From an uncultured Flavihumibacter sp. (GTDB taxonomy: Bacteria; Bacteroidota; Bacteroidia; Chitinophagales; Chitinophagaceae), in assembly GCA_902168105.1 (NCBI GenBank), contig CABHOY010000004.1:62001-126000 (forward strand): a stretch of 64,000 bases of DNA. The letters run 5' to 3'. A program made the position numbers and the translations under genes. Below the pieces are notes generated by a model. It was not told where the DNA came from. It was given only the letters and a program-made list of their open reading frames with translations, and searched no databases. Shown here one piece after another: positions 36,244-44,569 of this stretch; the stretch's first letter is position 1, and each line of letters begins with the position of its first letter.

Positions 36244-36767
36244 TTAGAAGTCGCTATAGTAGCACCTTTACAGCGCTAAATTTAAATACTTACTTTATAA
36301 AACATTAATAATAAGCACACATTAGTTTACATATGATCTGTATAAGATCAAAGAAGGTAGCAAATGAGCATTTCCGGCGTATACTTTTAAAGAAAGAAAG
36401 ACAGGTTGCTATGACCTCAGGAATTTGACTTAACTTTCTAATCACGAGACCGCCATGACGCAGCGGCGGGGCCAGATGGAGACTGCGGGCCTTTGCCTTT
36501 TGAGAGTCCAAAACGCATTGATAGGGTTACATAGCGTTCCCACAGCCCAAACGTTTGATAAAGCCTGATAGCAAGTCTTGAAAAGGGCATCAGCCCGCAG
36601 TCCCATACTGGCATCGCCGCGTATCACCGACTCCTAAAGTATTGAAGCTTCAAAAGACAATATGACAGGAAAAGAACAAAGGCAGGATACTAAGTCATCG
36701 GCGCTTCTTCGACGCTAATTCGACCCTTTTTCGACCAGGGCCTAAACCATGACACTTTAACAGTTTA

Positions 36768-37370
36768 TTACTGTGGAGTACACAAATAAGGATCGGGATT
36801 ACCGGGCGCAGCCGGTTTGTTTGCAGACCAGCAGAAGTTCATCGGCTGGCTGGTAATACTGAGAAGTTTTATAGCAACCTTCTGGCCTTTCCGGCTGGAA
36901 GATGCATCGACAGACTTTGAGCCCTTCGCGGGTACATCGTTGATGGTATATTGCTCGGTTTTGAAGACGTCGCCATTTCCCCTCATATATTCTACAGAGA
37001 CTACGACATTGTCTAGCGGGTACTCAGACTGATTCCGTACAATGACCTGCAGATCTTTAATACCTCCGAGAAAACCGGTGCGGTAATCGCTCGTAGTTAC
37101 AGCAATGAACTGCTTCCAGTTACGACGGTAATATGTACGCCTTTCAACAAACGTACCCTCAGTACGTTCACGTACTTCACTCCTGTCCGCGATCTGACGG
37201 GCCGTATTGCCGTTTACATCAAGCGAGTGCTTAAGATCACGATTCTCATTCAACAGCCGTTCATTTTCTGATAATACCTTCTTTACACGTTTCTGCTGCC
37301 TGGAATAACTCAGGGCAAGGAAGATGATCAGGAAAATAATTATAACGGTATAACCTACATGTCGCTTCAT
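36768..37370 (-). CDS. Membrane-anchored protein of unknown function, 200 aa
   Basis: One N-terminal hydrophobic helix (about 6-22, YTVIIIFLIIFLALSY), then a coiled-coil-like stretch (KKVLSENERLLNENRDLKHSL), then a beta-rich C-terminal domain with VIVRNQSEYPLDNVVVSVEYM, resembling a FxLYD-type or carbohydrate-binding fold (weak). The C-terminus contains two Cys in NFCWSAN and YLCTPQ that could form a disulphide. It lies 36 bp after the efflux operon's last gene on the same strand, so may be an extra operon member. No function can be given. Confidence 0.7.
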   Translation of the reverse strand: MKRHVGYTVIIIFLIIFLALSYSRQQKRVKKVLSENERLLNENRDLKHSLDVNGNTARQIADRSEVRERTEGTFVERRTYYRRNWKQFIAVTTSDYRTGFLGGIKDLQVIVRNQSEYPLDNVVVSVEYMRGNGDVFKTEQYTINDVPAKGSKSVDASSSRKGQKVAIKLLSITSQPMNFCWSANKPAAPGNPDPYLCTPQ

Positions 37371-37406
37371 ATCAAGCGAGTAGAAAAAATAGTGCCAAGT
37401 CCGGGC

Positions 37407-38882
37407 TCATCTTTCTGCAAATTCATATTTTATCTTCTGCGACTTCTCAAAGTCATACAGTGTGAGCAGCCGTACCGTGTAATAAGACGTCCAGAAAGAA
37501 CGCAGTGCGTTTATGTAGTTCTGATTGGCCTGGTCTTTTTCCTGTTGAGCGAGGTTAAGGTCAGTGATGGATATTTTACCGATATAGTAACGTTGCTTGG
37601 TGATCTCGTAACGTTGCTTTGCAATAGTATCTGCTTTAGCAGCACTTTCAAGCAGCTTACGCTGAATGTTGAACTGTTGTGTTTGCAGATAGATCTCCTG
37701 CTCGAAATTGCGCTCCTGCTGCTGGATATCTACCTCCACGAGTTCCTGGTTAGCTTTGGCCTGCCTGATCCTGTTACGGGCCTTTCCCCAGTCGATGATC
37801 GGTATGGAAAGTCCGACACTCAATAACTGGTTCTGTTGCAAATTACCACCACCGTACGCGTTCTTAAGGGTACTTCCCTGCCGTGCCTGTCCAAAGTTGG
37901 CGGAGAGATTCAGCTGATAACTGTTATTTCCCCTGGCTTCGGCAACTTCCTGCTCTGCTTCCAGGCGCAGGCGACGGAAAGACAAAACCGCCTGCCTGTT
38001 ATCCTGCGCTTCCCGTTGAGCAACATCCAGCGGGATCTGTAAGGAAGGTATGGTATCAGGCAAAGATACCTGTACCGTTGTACCTTTGGGCATGGAGAGG
38101 AATTGGGTCAGCTGTCTGTATGAGATCTCTTTATTCAGCGTAGCCTGTTCAAGATTATTACGGGCATTCAATAGATTCAGTTCTATCTGCAACAATTCAT
38201 TTTCAGCAATCTTTCCTAACTCAAAACGGCCTCTGGAGATGCGGTATAACGTATCCGTATTAGCAACGTTCTGTTGAAGGATCAGCTCCTGCTGTTGCGC
38301 CACCAGTGCATTGAAGAAGTAACCGGATGCTTCCAGGCCGGTATTTTCCAGCGCTTCCACGTACTGCTTTTTCGACTCTTCGTACATCAATGGCCGTATG
38401 CGCGCATCCCAGCGATAGGGATTATACAATAGCATCGGCTGCGTATAATTGATGGAGAAGGGCGTAGACAGGTAGCTGACTTCCGAAGTAGGGTCGAATA
38501 CGTCATTGCGCTGAAGATTGGTAGCAACAGATAGCTGTCCGCCGGTGAACGGTACGATCTGATCGGCAACCAGGCTGGTAGAGGTATAAGAGTAAGAGCT
38601 ACGGTTGAAAGCAAAGGTACCATCCGGCTGACGGATGCTTTCTATGTTACCAAGAAAGCTGCTATTGTTAGTCGCCTGCAACCGCAATTGCGGACGGCGT
38701 CCGGAAATATAAAATTTATACGCATACAGACTGTTTAACGCGCTGCTGCGGGCTTTATAGTAAGAGGGCGATTGTTGCTGCGCCTGTTGCACTACACCAT
38801 GTAAGGATAATGTTTGTTGGGCAGAGGTAACAGTAACGTTGATTAATCCGCAAATGGTAAACAGAATAGGTATTTTAGTCAT
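37407..38882 (-). CDS. TolC-family outer membrane efflux protein
   Basis: 491 residues with a signal peptide (1-20, ending TSAQQ) and two long alpha-helical OEP repeats (about 165-225 and 385-450), with beta segments that form the barrel (TSLVADQIVPFTGGQLSVATN). It would form the outer-membrane exit duct of the neighbouring export system. Its start overlaps the end of the permease gene by 8 bp, so translation is probably coupled. Confidence 0.92.
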   Translation of the reverse strand: MTKIPILFTICGLINVTVTSAQQTLSLHGVVQQAQQQSPSYYKARSSALNSLYAYKFYISGRRPQLRLQATNNSSFLGNIESIRQPDGTFAFNRSSYSYTSTSLVADQIVPFTGGQLSVATNLQRNDVFDPTSEVSYLSTPFSINYTQPMLLYNPYRWDARIRPLMYEESKKQYVEALENTGLEASGYFFNALVAQQQELILQQNVANTDTLYRISRGRFELGKIAENELLQIELNLLNARNNLEQATLNKEISYRQLTQFLSMPKGTTVQVSLPDTIPSLQIPLDVAQREAQDNRQAVLSFRRLRLEAEQEVAEARGNNSYQLNLSANFGQARQGSTLKNAYGGGNLQQNQLLSVGLSIPIIDWGKARNRIRQAKANQELVEVDIQQQERNFEQEIYLQTQQFNIQRKLLESAAKADTIAKQRYEITKQRYYIGKISITDLNLAQQEKDQANQNYINALRSFWTSYYTVRLLTLYDFEKSQKIKYEFAER

Positions 38883-40224
38883 GTCGCAAACATTCTATCG
38901 GGTTCTTATGAGCCGCCTTGCGGGCAGGAGAAATGCCAAAGATGAGTCCTACGGCAGATGCCAGCACGAAGGACAGGATGATGGAAATAGCTGATACAAT
39001 GGTATGGATGTCCGCCAGTTTATCCACCAGGTAAGCACCCGACACACCGAGTATGACCCCGATCACACCTCCGGTAAGGCTGATCAGTACCGCCTCAAAC
39101 AGGAATTGCATTACGATGTCCCTCTTCTGGGCGCCCAATGCCATACGGATACCGATCTCACGGGTGCGTTCCAGTACTGAGGCCAACATAATATTCATGA
39201 TACCGATCCCTCCTACCAGCAATGAAATACCTGCAATGGCGCTTAGTACGATATTGAATACGTCTTTGGTCTTCTGTTGCTGTTTCAGCAATTGTTCGGG
39301 AATAGTGATCTCAAAGTCAAGCACGTCATTATGCCGGCGGCGCAGCATCCGGCTGATGATAGTAGCCGATTCTGACAATGATTCCGCTGCATGTACCTGT
39401 ATAACGAGTTGATCAAGCTGATGGAAGATCTTGTTTTCAGGCGCCTCATTACTTCTTCCGGAGAACATGCCGTTGTCGCCGGCCCCCAGGTATAAGGAAG
39501 GGTTCTTGTACCGCACCAGGGACGTTTGTACAGGTATATAGATATCCAGGTTATAGTCCCTGATACCAAGATTTTCTTTAGTGGATTTGCTGATCGTTTT
39601 GGCTTCTGTCACGCCGATGATCTTCAGCCATTGTGCACCGCATTTAATTGTCTTTCCTAACGGATCTTCCGAGATGAAGAACTTACGTTTCACATCACTA
39701 CCGATGATGCATACACCTTCACCGGCTACACGTTGCCGTTGATTGAATACAGTACCTTCACCGATCTTAATATTGTTGATCTCAAAGAATGCGGGCTCCA
39801 CTCCCACTACCTTCAGCTTGCTGCTTTTACTGCCGTAAATGATATCCTGTTCCAGTATCATCTCCGGGCTTATAGCCGCTACAGTGGGAATAATACGGCG
39901 GATGCTCTCAGCATCTGCAAGGCTGAGCCCTTTAGAAAAGCGATTCTTTTTCCCTTCTGTTTTAGCACCTTCTTTTTCGCCCGACTGCTGCTGTTGGTCC
40001 TCGTCTTTTTTCTCTTCCACTTTAGGTTTGATAACAATGTTGTTCACCCCTACAAGTTTCATCTGATCAAGGATCTCGGCCTGCGCACCACGGCCAATGG
40101 CCAGCATAGCAATAACTGCGGCCACGCCGAAAATGATTCCCAGCGCAGTGAGGAAAGAACGCAACCGGTTCGCACCGAGAGAGTCCAGGGCGATAGAGAG
40201 GTTGTTGAAATTGCGGTCCAGCAT
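38875..40224 (-). CDS. MacB/FtsX-type ABC transporter permease
   Basis: 449 residues with the MacB periplasmic core (about 45-290) between helix 1 (SFLTALGIIFGVAAVIAMLAI, about 24-44) and three C-terminal helices in the FtsX domain (about 325-440, with the family motif LERTREIGIRMALGA). No ATPase domain is fused. A Gln/Glu/Lys-rich low-complexity insert (about 80-102, EKKDEDQQQQSGEK) sits in the periplasmic part. Such permeases move substrates or transmit force to an adaptor and TolC. Adaptor gene 4 bp upstream, TolC 8-bp overlap downstream. Confidence 0.92.
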   Translation of the reverse strand: MLDRNFNNLSIALDSLGANRLRSFLTALGIIFGVAAVIAMLAIGRGAQAEILDQMKLVGVNNIVIKPKVEEKKDEDQQQQSGEKEGAKTEGKKNRFSKGLSLADAESIRRIIPTVAAISPEMILEQDIIYGSKSSKLKVVGVEPAFFEINNIKIGEGTVFNQRQRVAGEGVCIIGSDVKRKFFISEDPLGKTIKCGAQWLKIIGVTEAKTISKSTKENLGIRDYNLDIYIPVQTSLVRYKNPSLYLGAGDNGMFSGRSNEAPENKIFHQLDQLVIQVHAAESLSESATIISRMLRRRHNDVLDFEITIPEQLLKQQQKTKDVFNIVLSAIAGISLLVGGIGIMNIMLASVLERTREIGIRMALGAQKRDIVMQFLFEAVLISLTGGVIGVILGVSGAYLVDKLADIHTIVSAISIILSFVLASAVGLIFGISPARKAAHKNPIECLRHD

Positions 40225-40228
40225 TACA

Positions 40229-41479
40229 TTATTTTAATGTCGTTATTTTCATATCTTTTGCTGATGCCGGTTCAGAGAGATAAACGACATCTCCTTCCGC
40301 CAGCCCCTTTTCAACAATGACTTCTTCATCATTGGACTTACCCAGTCGCACTTGTTGTTTGGAAATATTACCTGATTTCCTCAGATAGACATAACTGGTC
40401 TTACCGTTGGCAAAAACTGCTTCCAGTGGAATGATCAGCTTACCGGGCAATTCACTTATCAGGATATTATTGGATGTGGTCATTCCGGGTTTGAGAATGG
40501 AATCCACTTTATTGAGTTTTATATTCACTTCGAAAACCTTCGCCGTAGCGCCCGGGCGGGTCTCACCAATGTTAGCGACCGTCTTCACCACACCTTCCAT
40601 CTTCACTTCGGGGAATGCGTCAAGCCCCATGGTCACCTTCTGCGTCTGATGTATTTTACTGATATCGACTTCATTAATATATACTTTAGACAACATCGTT
40701 GAAAGGTCGGGAAGCATGGCTACGCGCGGGTCCCATGACCGGACAACGGAGCCAGTTTTCTTCTTGCCACCGCTGGCCCAGTCACTAATGTATACTAGCA
40801 GACCATTCTTTGGCGCTTTTATAATAAAGCGGCTCTTCAATTCTTCGAGCCTTCCTATTTGCCGGCTGAACTCATCGGCTTCGCGATGCGCCTGTATCAT
40901 TTTTGTGGCAGCCTGCTGTTGTTTGATCTTGTAGTTATCTTTCATCTGCACCAGGTCACGCTGTGCCTTTTCAAGATCAATTTCGGCCTGCCGGATAGTA
41001 GCGGGAGGCTCGTACTTGCTCAGTTCCAGGGCCAGTTTCTTCTGTTCCATCTGGAATTGCAGATTGGTCATCTGATCACGAGCCTCCCTTAAAGTTAGTG
41101 CTGTATCCAGTGCCGTTTGAGTAACTGTTGAACTTGACTTCTCGAAGGATAGCTGCCCGTCGCTGATACGTTTATTCACCAACGTTGGGTCCAGTGTGGC
41201 AATGTAATCACCTTCTTTTACATGGGAACCTTCGGCCACCATATCCTGGATCTTGATCTCATCGTATATCTGGTTTGCCTGCAGATCGGCAGGCGCAGAG
41301 ATATACACAGTATTTTCCGCCTGCAGTTCTCCTGAACTGTTTACTACATCACGGAAATTACCTTTGCGTACTTTGGCGGTAATACTGCTGTCGGCAGCCT
41401 TACCAGAGAACATAAAATAACAGATCGCAAGAACAGGAATAATAATGGCAGGAAGCAGCCACCTTCGTTTTTTTAGCAT
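40229..41479 (-). CDS. MacA/HlyD-like periplasmic adaptor subunit
   Basis: 416 residues. One N-terminal helix (about 5-25) anchors it in the inner membrane, followed by the lipoyl-like half motifs, a long coiled-coil hairpin (about 100-210), a beta-barrel domain and a C-terminal membrane-proximal domain (KLIIPLEAVFANGKTSYVYLRKSGNISKQQVRLGKSNDE). This is the typical MacA/HlyD order. It is the first gene of the operon with the permease and the TolC-like channel. Confidence 0.92.
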   Translation of the reverse strand: MLKKRRWLLPAIIIPVLAICYFMFSGKAADSSITAKVRKGNFRDVVNSSGELQAENTVYISAPADLQANQIYDEIKIQDMVAEGSHVKEGDYIATLDPTLVNKRISDGQLSFEKSSSTVTQTALDTALTLREARDQMTNLQFQMEQKKLALELSKYEPPATIRQAEIDLEKAQRDLVQMKDNYKIKQQQAATKMIQAHREADEFSRQIGRLEELKSRFIIKAPKNGLLVYISDWASGGKKKTGSVVRSWDPRVAMLPDLSTMLSKVYINEVDISKIHQTQKVTMGLDAFPEVKMEGVVKTVANIGETRPGATAKVFEVNIKLNKVDSILKPGMTTSNNILISELPGKLIIPLEAVFANGKTSYVYLRKSGNISKQQVRLGKSNDEEVIVEKGLAEGDVVYLSEPASAKDMKITTLK

Positions 41480-41656
41480 AAGTGGGTAAATGGATTATGA
41501 AAGGCCGGGACACTATTTAGCTACAGACACGTTATAAAAGTAATCGTCCATTTGAAAAATAAATGTTAAAAGTACGCGCATGGGTAACCATTATCGACGG
41601 ATGACGTACTTATATACCCCATTCCCTGTACACTATCGACTATCGACTTTAAACAC

Positions 41657-41664
41657 TATTTTTG
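41657..41664 (+). promoter_or_regulatory. Candidate -7 box of the 41684 gene (TATTTTTG)
   Basis: Exact TAnnTTTG match 19 bp before the ATG, which implies a leader of about 13 nt. No clear -33 element. Confidence 0.5.
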
Positions 41665-41683
41665 CACCTCAAATTCGCTCCCT

Positions 41684-42844
41684 ATGGAATTGGTGATCGT
41701 TAAGAATAAGAAGACTGCAAAGGAATTTATAGATACCCATGTGGCATTGAATAAGCAGATTGCTGAATGGATACGTCCGCTGGATAAAGATATTAACATG
41801 GTATTCGATCCGGAAAAGAACAAGGCTTTCAGGCAGGGAGAGTGTGTGCGCTGGATACTTAAGGATGATCGTGGTAAACCGATCGGCCGTATTGCCGCCT
41901 TCGTGAATAAAAGATATAAGACCAAAGGAGATACCCAGCCTACCGGCGGCGTGGGCTTCTTTGATTGCATCAATGATCAGGCGGCGGCCAACCTCCTGTT
42001 TGATACAGCCCGTGAATGGCTAAGGGAAAGAGGGATGGAAGCAATGGACGGCCCTATTAATTTCGGGGAGCGTGACCGTTGGTGGGGCCTGCTTGTGGAT
42101 GGATTCTATGAGCCTTTGTATGGTATGAACTTCAATCCGCCTTATTATCAGCAGTTAATGGAAACATATGGCTTCCAGCCGTTCTTTCACCAGATCTGTT
42201 ATGCGATGAGCGTGGATACGCAATTACAGGATAAGTTCTTTGCACGGCATGCACTCATCGAAAGCGATCCCGGTTATCACGCTGAATATATAGACAAAAA
42301 GAACCTGCCCAAATATGCAGAGGACTTCAGCATAGTATACAACAAAGCCTGGGCGGGCCACCAGGGCGGTAAAGATATTAGCAAACAGCAGGCACTGAAT
42401 ATCTTTAAACAGATGTCTGCCGCTATGGACGAAAAGGTTGTCTGGTTTGTCTACTATAAGAATGAACCCATAGCCTGCTGGCTAAACCTGCCTGAACTGA
42501 ACCAGTTCTTCAAATATATGAACGGTAAGTTCGGCCTGCTCCAGAAGTTACAGTTCCTGTATCTGAAACTGATGAAAAGGTGTAAGAAATTCACGGGCAT
42601 CGTATTCGGTATAGTGCCGGAATTTCAGGGCAAAGGCGTGGATGCCTATATGATCGTGGAGGGAGCAAAGGTAATCCAGAAAGAACTTCCTTATACACAA
42701 TATGAACTGCAATGGATAGGCGATTTTAATCCAAAAATGCTGAATATTGCTGAGAGCCTGGGTACGAAGCCCAGCCGGAAGCTCACTACTTACCGTTACC
42801 TTTTTGACAGAACGAAAGAGTTTCAGCGTCATCCTATTCTCTAA
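41684..42844 (+). CDS. GNAT-fold protein, 386 aa
   Basis: A long protein of the Bacteroidota 'N-acetyltransferase' (YghO-like) group. GRIAAFVNKRY near 65, GGVGFFDCIND near 90 and GPINFGERDRWWGLL near 124 are characteristic, as is a second half with FQGKGVDAYMIVEGA near 312 that resembles a GNAT acetyl-CoA loop. The reaction is not known. It is monocistronic, divergent from the efflux operon. No signal peptide. Confidence 0.8.
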   Translation: MELVIVKNKKTAKEFIDTHVALNKQIAEWIRPLDKDINMVFDPEKNKAFRQGECVRWILKDDRGKPIGRIAAFVNKRYKTKGDTQPTGGVGFFDCINDQAAANLLFDTAREWLRERGMEAMDGPINFGERDRWWGLLVDGFYEPLYGMNFNPPYYQQLMETYGFQPFFHQICYAMSVDTQLQDKFFARHALIESDPGYHAEYIDKKNLPKYAEDFSIVYNKAWAGHQGGKDISKQQALNIFKQMSAAMDEKVVWFVYYKNEPIACWLNLPELNQFFKYMNGKFGLLQKLQFLYLKLMKRCKKFTGIVFGIVPEFQGKGVDAYMIVEGAKVIQKELPYTQYELQWIGDFNPKMLNIAESLGTKPSRKLTTYRYLFDRTKEFQRHPIL

Positions 42845-42916
42845 ACAGGGCCGATCCTCCTCGGTGCATACAGCTTGTCCAACAGGGTTTAAATAAGCCG
42901 GGAAACGGACTGCCTT

Positions 42917-44314
42917 TCAGTATTGGGCGTCAATTGTATTATTTGAGGTCAGCGGCCGGAGATGGCGGACAATGACGTCATAAATATCTTTTTCCCTGAA
43001 GGGCTTCAGAAGATAGTCGTTAAATCCCGCATCGATAAATTCCTGGTTTCCAGGCATAGTAGTATCTGCTGTCAGTGCCAGCACAGGCACCTGTGCCTTT
43101 TGGAGTTCCTTATCTCCCCGTATCTTTTTAACTACCTCGATCCCTGTCATGCAGGGCATTTGCAGATCCAGCAGCACAATATCATAGTTATTGCTAATAA
43201 ATAACTCATAGGCAGCTACTCCGTCAGACGCCTTATCAAAACGGCATTGCCAGCGGGTCAGGATCTTTTCCATCAGCGCCAGGTTCATTTCCTGATCGTC
43301 TGCCACCAGCACATACCTGCCATTCATGCAATGACCGGTCATCTGTTCTACCTCCTGCTGTGTAACGATGATCGTTTGCGGAACCGGTGCAGCTTTGTAG
43401 CTGATAGAACAGGAAAAGCAACTGCCTTTTCCCAGCGAGCTTTCCACGGTCAACTGACCATTATGCAGATCGACCAAAGCGCGGACCAGCGCCAGCCCAA
43501 AACCGGCACCGTGCACGGCGTCTGCAACCGTAGGCGTATTGTACGTATATTGTTTGAATATAAAGGGAAGCCTTTCAGTGGTGATCCCCTGTCCCGTATC
43601 TCTTATCTGCACATCTACCTGTACTTCCCCTGCCGGTCGTTTATCTGTACGCATATGGCAGCGTACGCTTCCGGTATCGGTGTACCTGATCGCATTTTCG
43701 GTCAGACAGGTAAGTATCCGCGACAAACGTTCACCGTCACCACTCACTTCCAGTTGCTGTTCTCCTTCATAGGCGACGTCAAATACAAGGTGTTTGCTAT
43801 GGGCCAGCGGAGATAGCTTCTCCATAACAGTATTTAATATTTTATAAGGTGAAAATGAATAATTATCAAGACGCAATTCACCTTTCTGCAACCAGTCCAG
43901 TTCCCGGATATTTTGTTGTATCTGCATCAGTATGCCTGCAGCATTTTCTACCGCGCCAAGTAATTCCCTTTGATAAGTATCCAGGGCGGTATATGACAAC
44001 TGTTCGCTGAAACCGACGATGGCATTGAGCGGGGCACGCACTTCCCGGCTGATGTTATTGACCATATTCAGCCCGGGGTTTTCCGTTCCTTTCCCGGTAC
44101 GATTTATGTGTAATAATTGTTTCCGGAGATAACGGATATAAAACAGGAGGACAACCACTGTTATCAACAATAACAGCAACAATAAAGACGATGGGCCAAT
44201 AGCTATAACTGCCGGAACAGTGATGTCATTGACTAAATGGGTATTTACGATCACGAACAGAGGTGGGATATTAGGGATTAATCCAAAAGCAACCGATAGA
44301 TACATCGTATGCAT
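42917..44314 (-). CDS. Hybrid histidine kinase-like protein lacking the H-box histidine
   Basis: 465 residues. A hydrophobic N-terminus (about 40-65, PSSLLLLLLLITVVVLLFYI) is followed by a HisKA-like box, a HATPase domain with NAIRYT, DTGQGI, FIFKQYT and GAGFGLAL, and a C-terminal receiver domain (VADD; IVLLDLQMPCMTG with Asp about 385; LLKPFR). In the HisKA box the expected His of SHExRTPLNA is Arg: SREVRAPLNAIVGF near 95 (CGG codon checked). The ATP-binding boxes and receiver look intact. It may act as an ATP-binding or phosphatase-like partner, or be inactive as a kinase. The gene is divergent from the M48 protease gene at 44570. Confidence 0.88.
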   Translation of the reverse strand: MHTMYLSVAFGLIPNIPPLFVIVNTHLVNDITVPAVIAIGPSSLLLLLLLITVVVLLFYIRYLRKQLLHINRTGKGTENPGLNMVNNISREVRAPLNAIVGFSEQLSYTALDTYQRELLGAVENAAGILMQIQQNIRELDWLQKGELRLDNYSFSPYKILNTVMEKLSPLAHSKHLVFDVAYEGEQQLEVSGDGERLSRILTCLTENAIRYTDTGSVRCHMRTDKRPAGEVQVDVQIRDTGQGITTERLPFIFKQYTYNTPTVADAVHGAGFGLALVRALVDLHNGQLTVESSLGKGSCFSCSISYKAAPVPQTIIVTQQEVEQMTGHCMNGRYVLVADDQEMNLALMEKILTRWQCRFDKASDGVAAYELFISNNYDIVLLDLQMPCMTGIEVVKKIRGDKELQKAQVPVLALTADTTMPGNQEFIDAGFNDYLLKPFREKDIYDVIVRHLRPLTSNNTIDAQY

Positions 44315-44569
44315 TTAAAAGTTGAAAAAACGTTGGCATTAAACTCACAATCAATAAGAGTTCCTGACTCTCCTAAACCGGTCATTTAACAGGTTAAATC
44401 GATGTACCGAATTTAACTAAAAGCGATGAAAATGAAAATTATTTCCCGTTCGTGTTATGTTCCGGCACGGAAATAAGAATTATATTTATAATGAGCTGAG
44501 AAGATTCACCATAACCGTTGATACTATGTCCAACAACCAATGCGGAGGCTCCCAAGAACTATTGTGTAT

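Larger units (their letters stand above)
35880..36767. other. 0.9-kb gene-free region with palindromes and decayed repeat
   Basis: No gene is supported; frames on the minus strand at 36305-36511 and 36442-36627 look spurious. The stretch contains three CAAACGTTTGA palindromes (35945, 35985, 36548), the 11-bp-unit hairpin at 36147, and two similar GGAGACTGCGGGC/GGGACTACGGGCT words (35894-, 36476-) plus an inverted copy GCCCGCAGTC at 36593. It looks like degenerate repeated DNA, perhaps a decayed mobile or interspersed element (inference). Confidence 0.5.

Noticed and set aside
36305..36627. Two overlapping minus-strand frames in the 0.9-kb gap
   Set aside because: No promoter or family; they overlap each other in different frames and lie in degenerate repeats.
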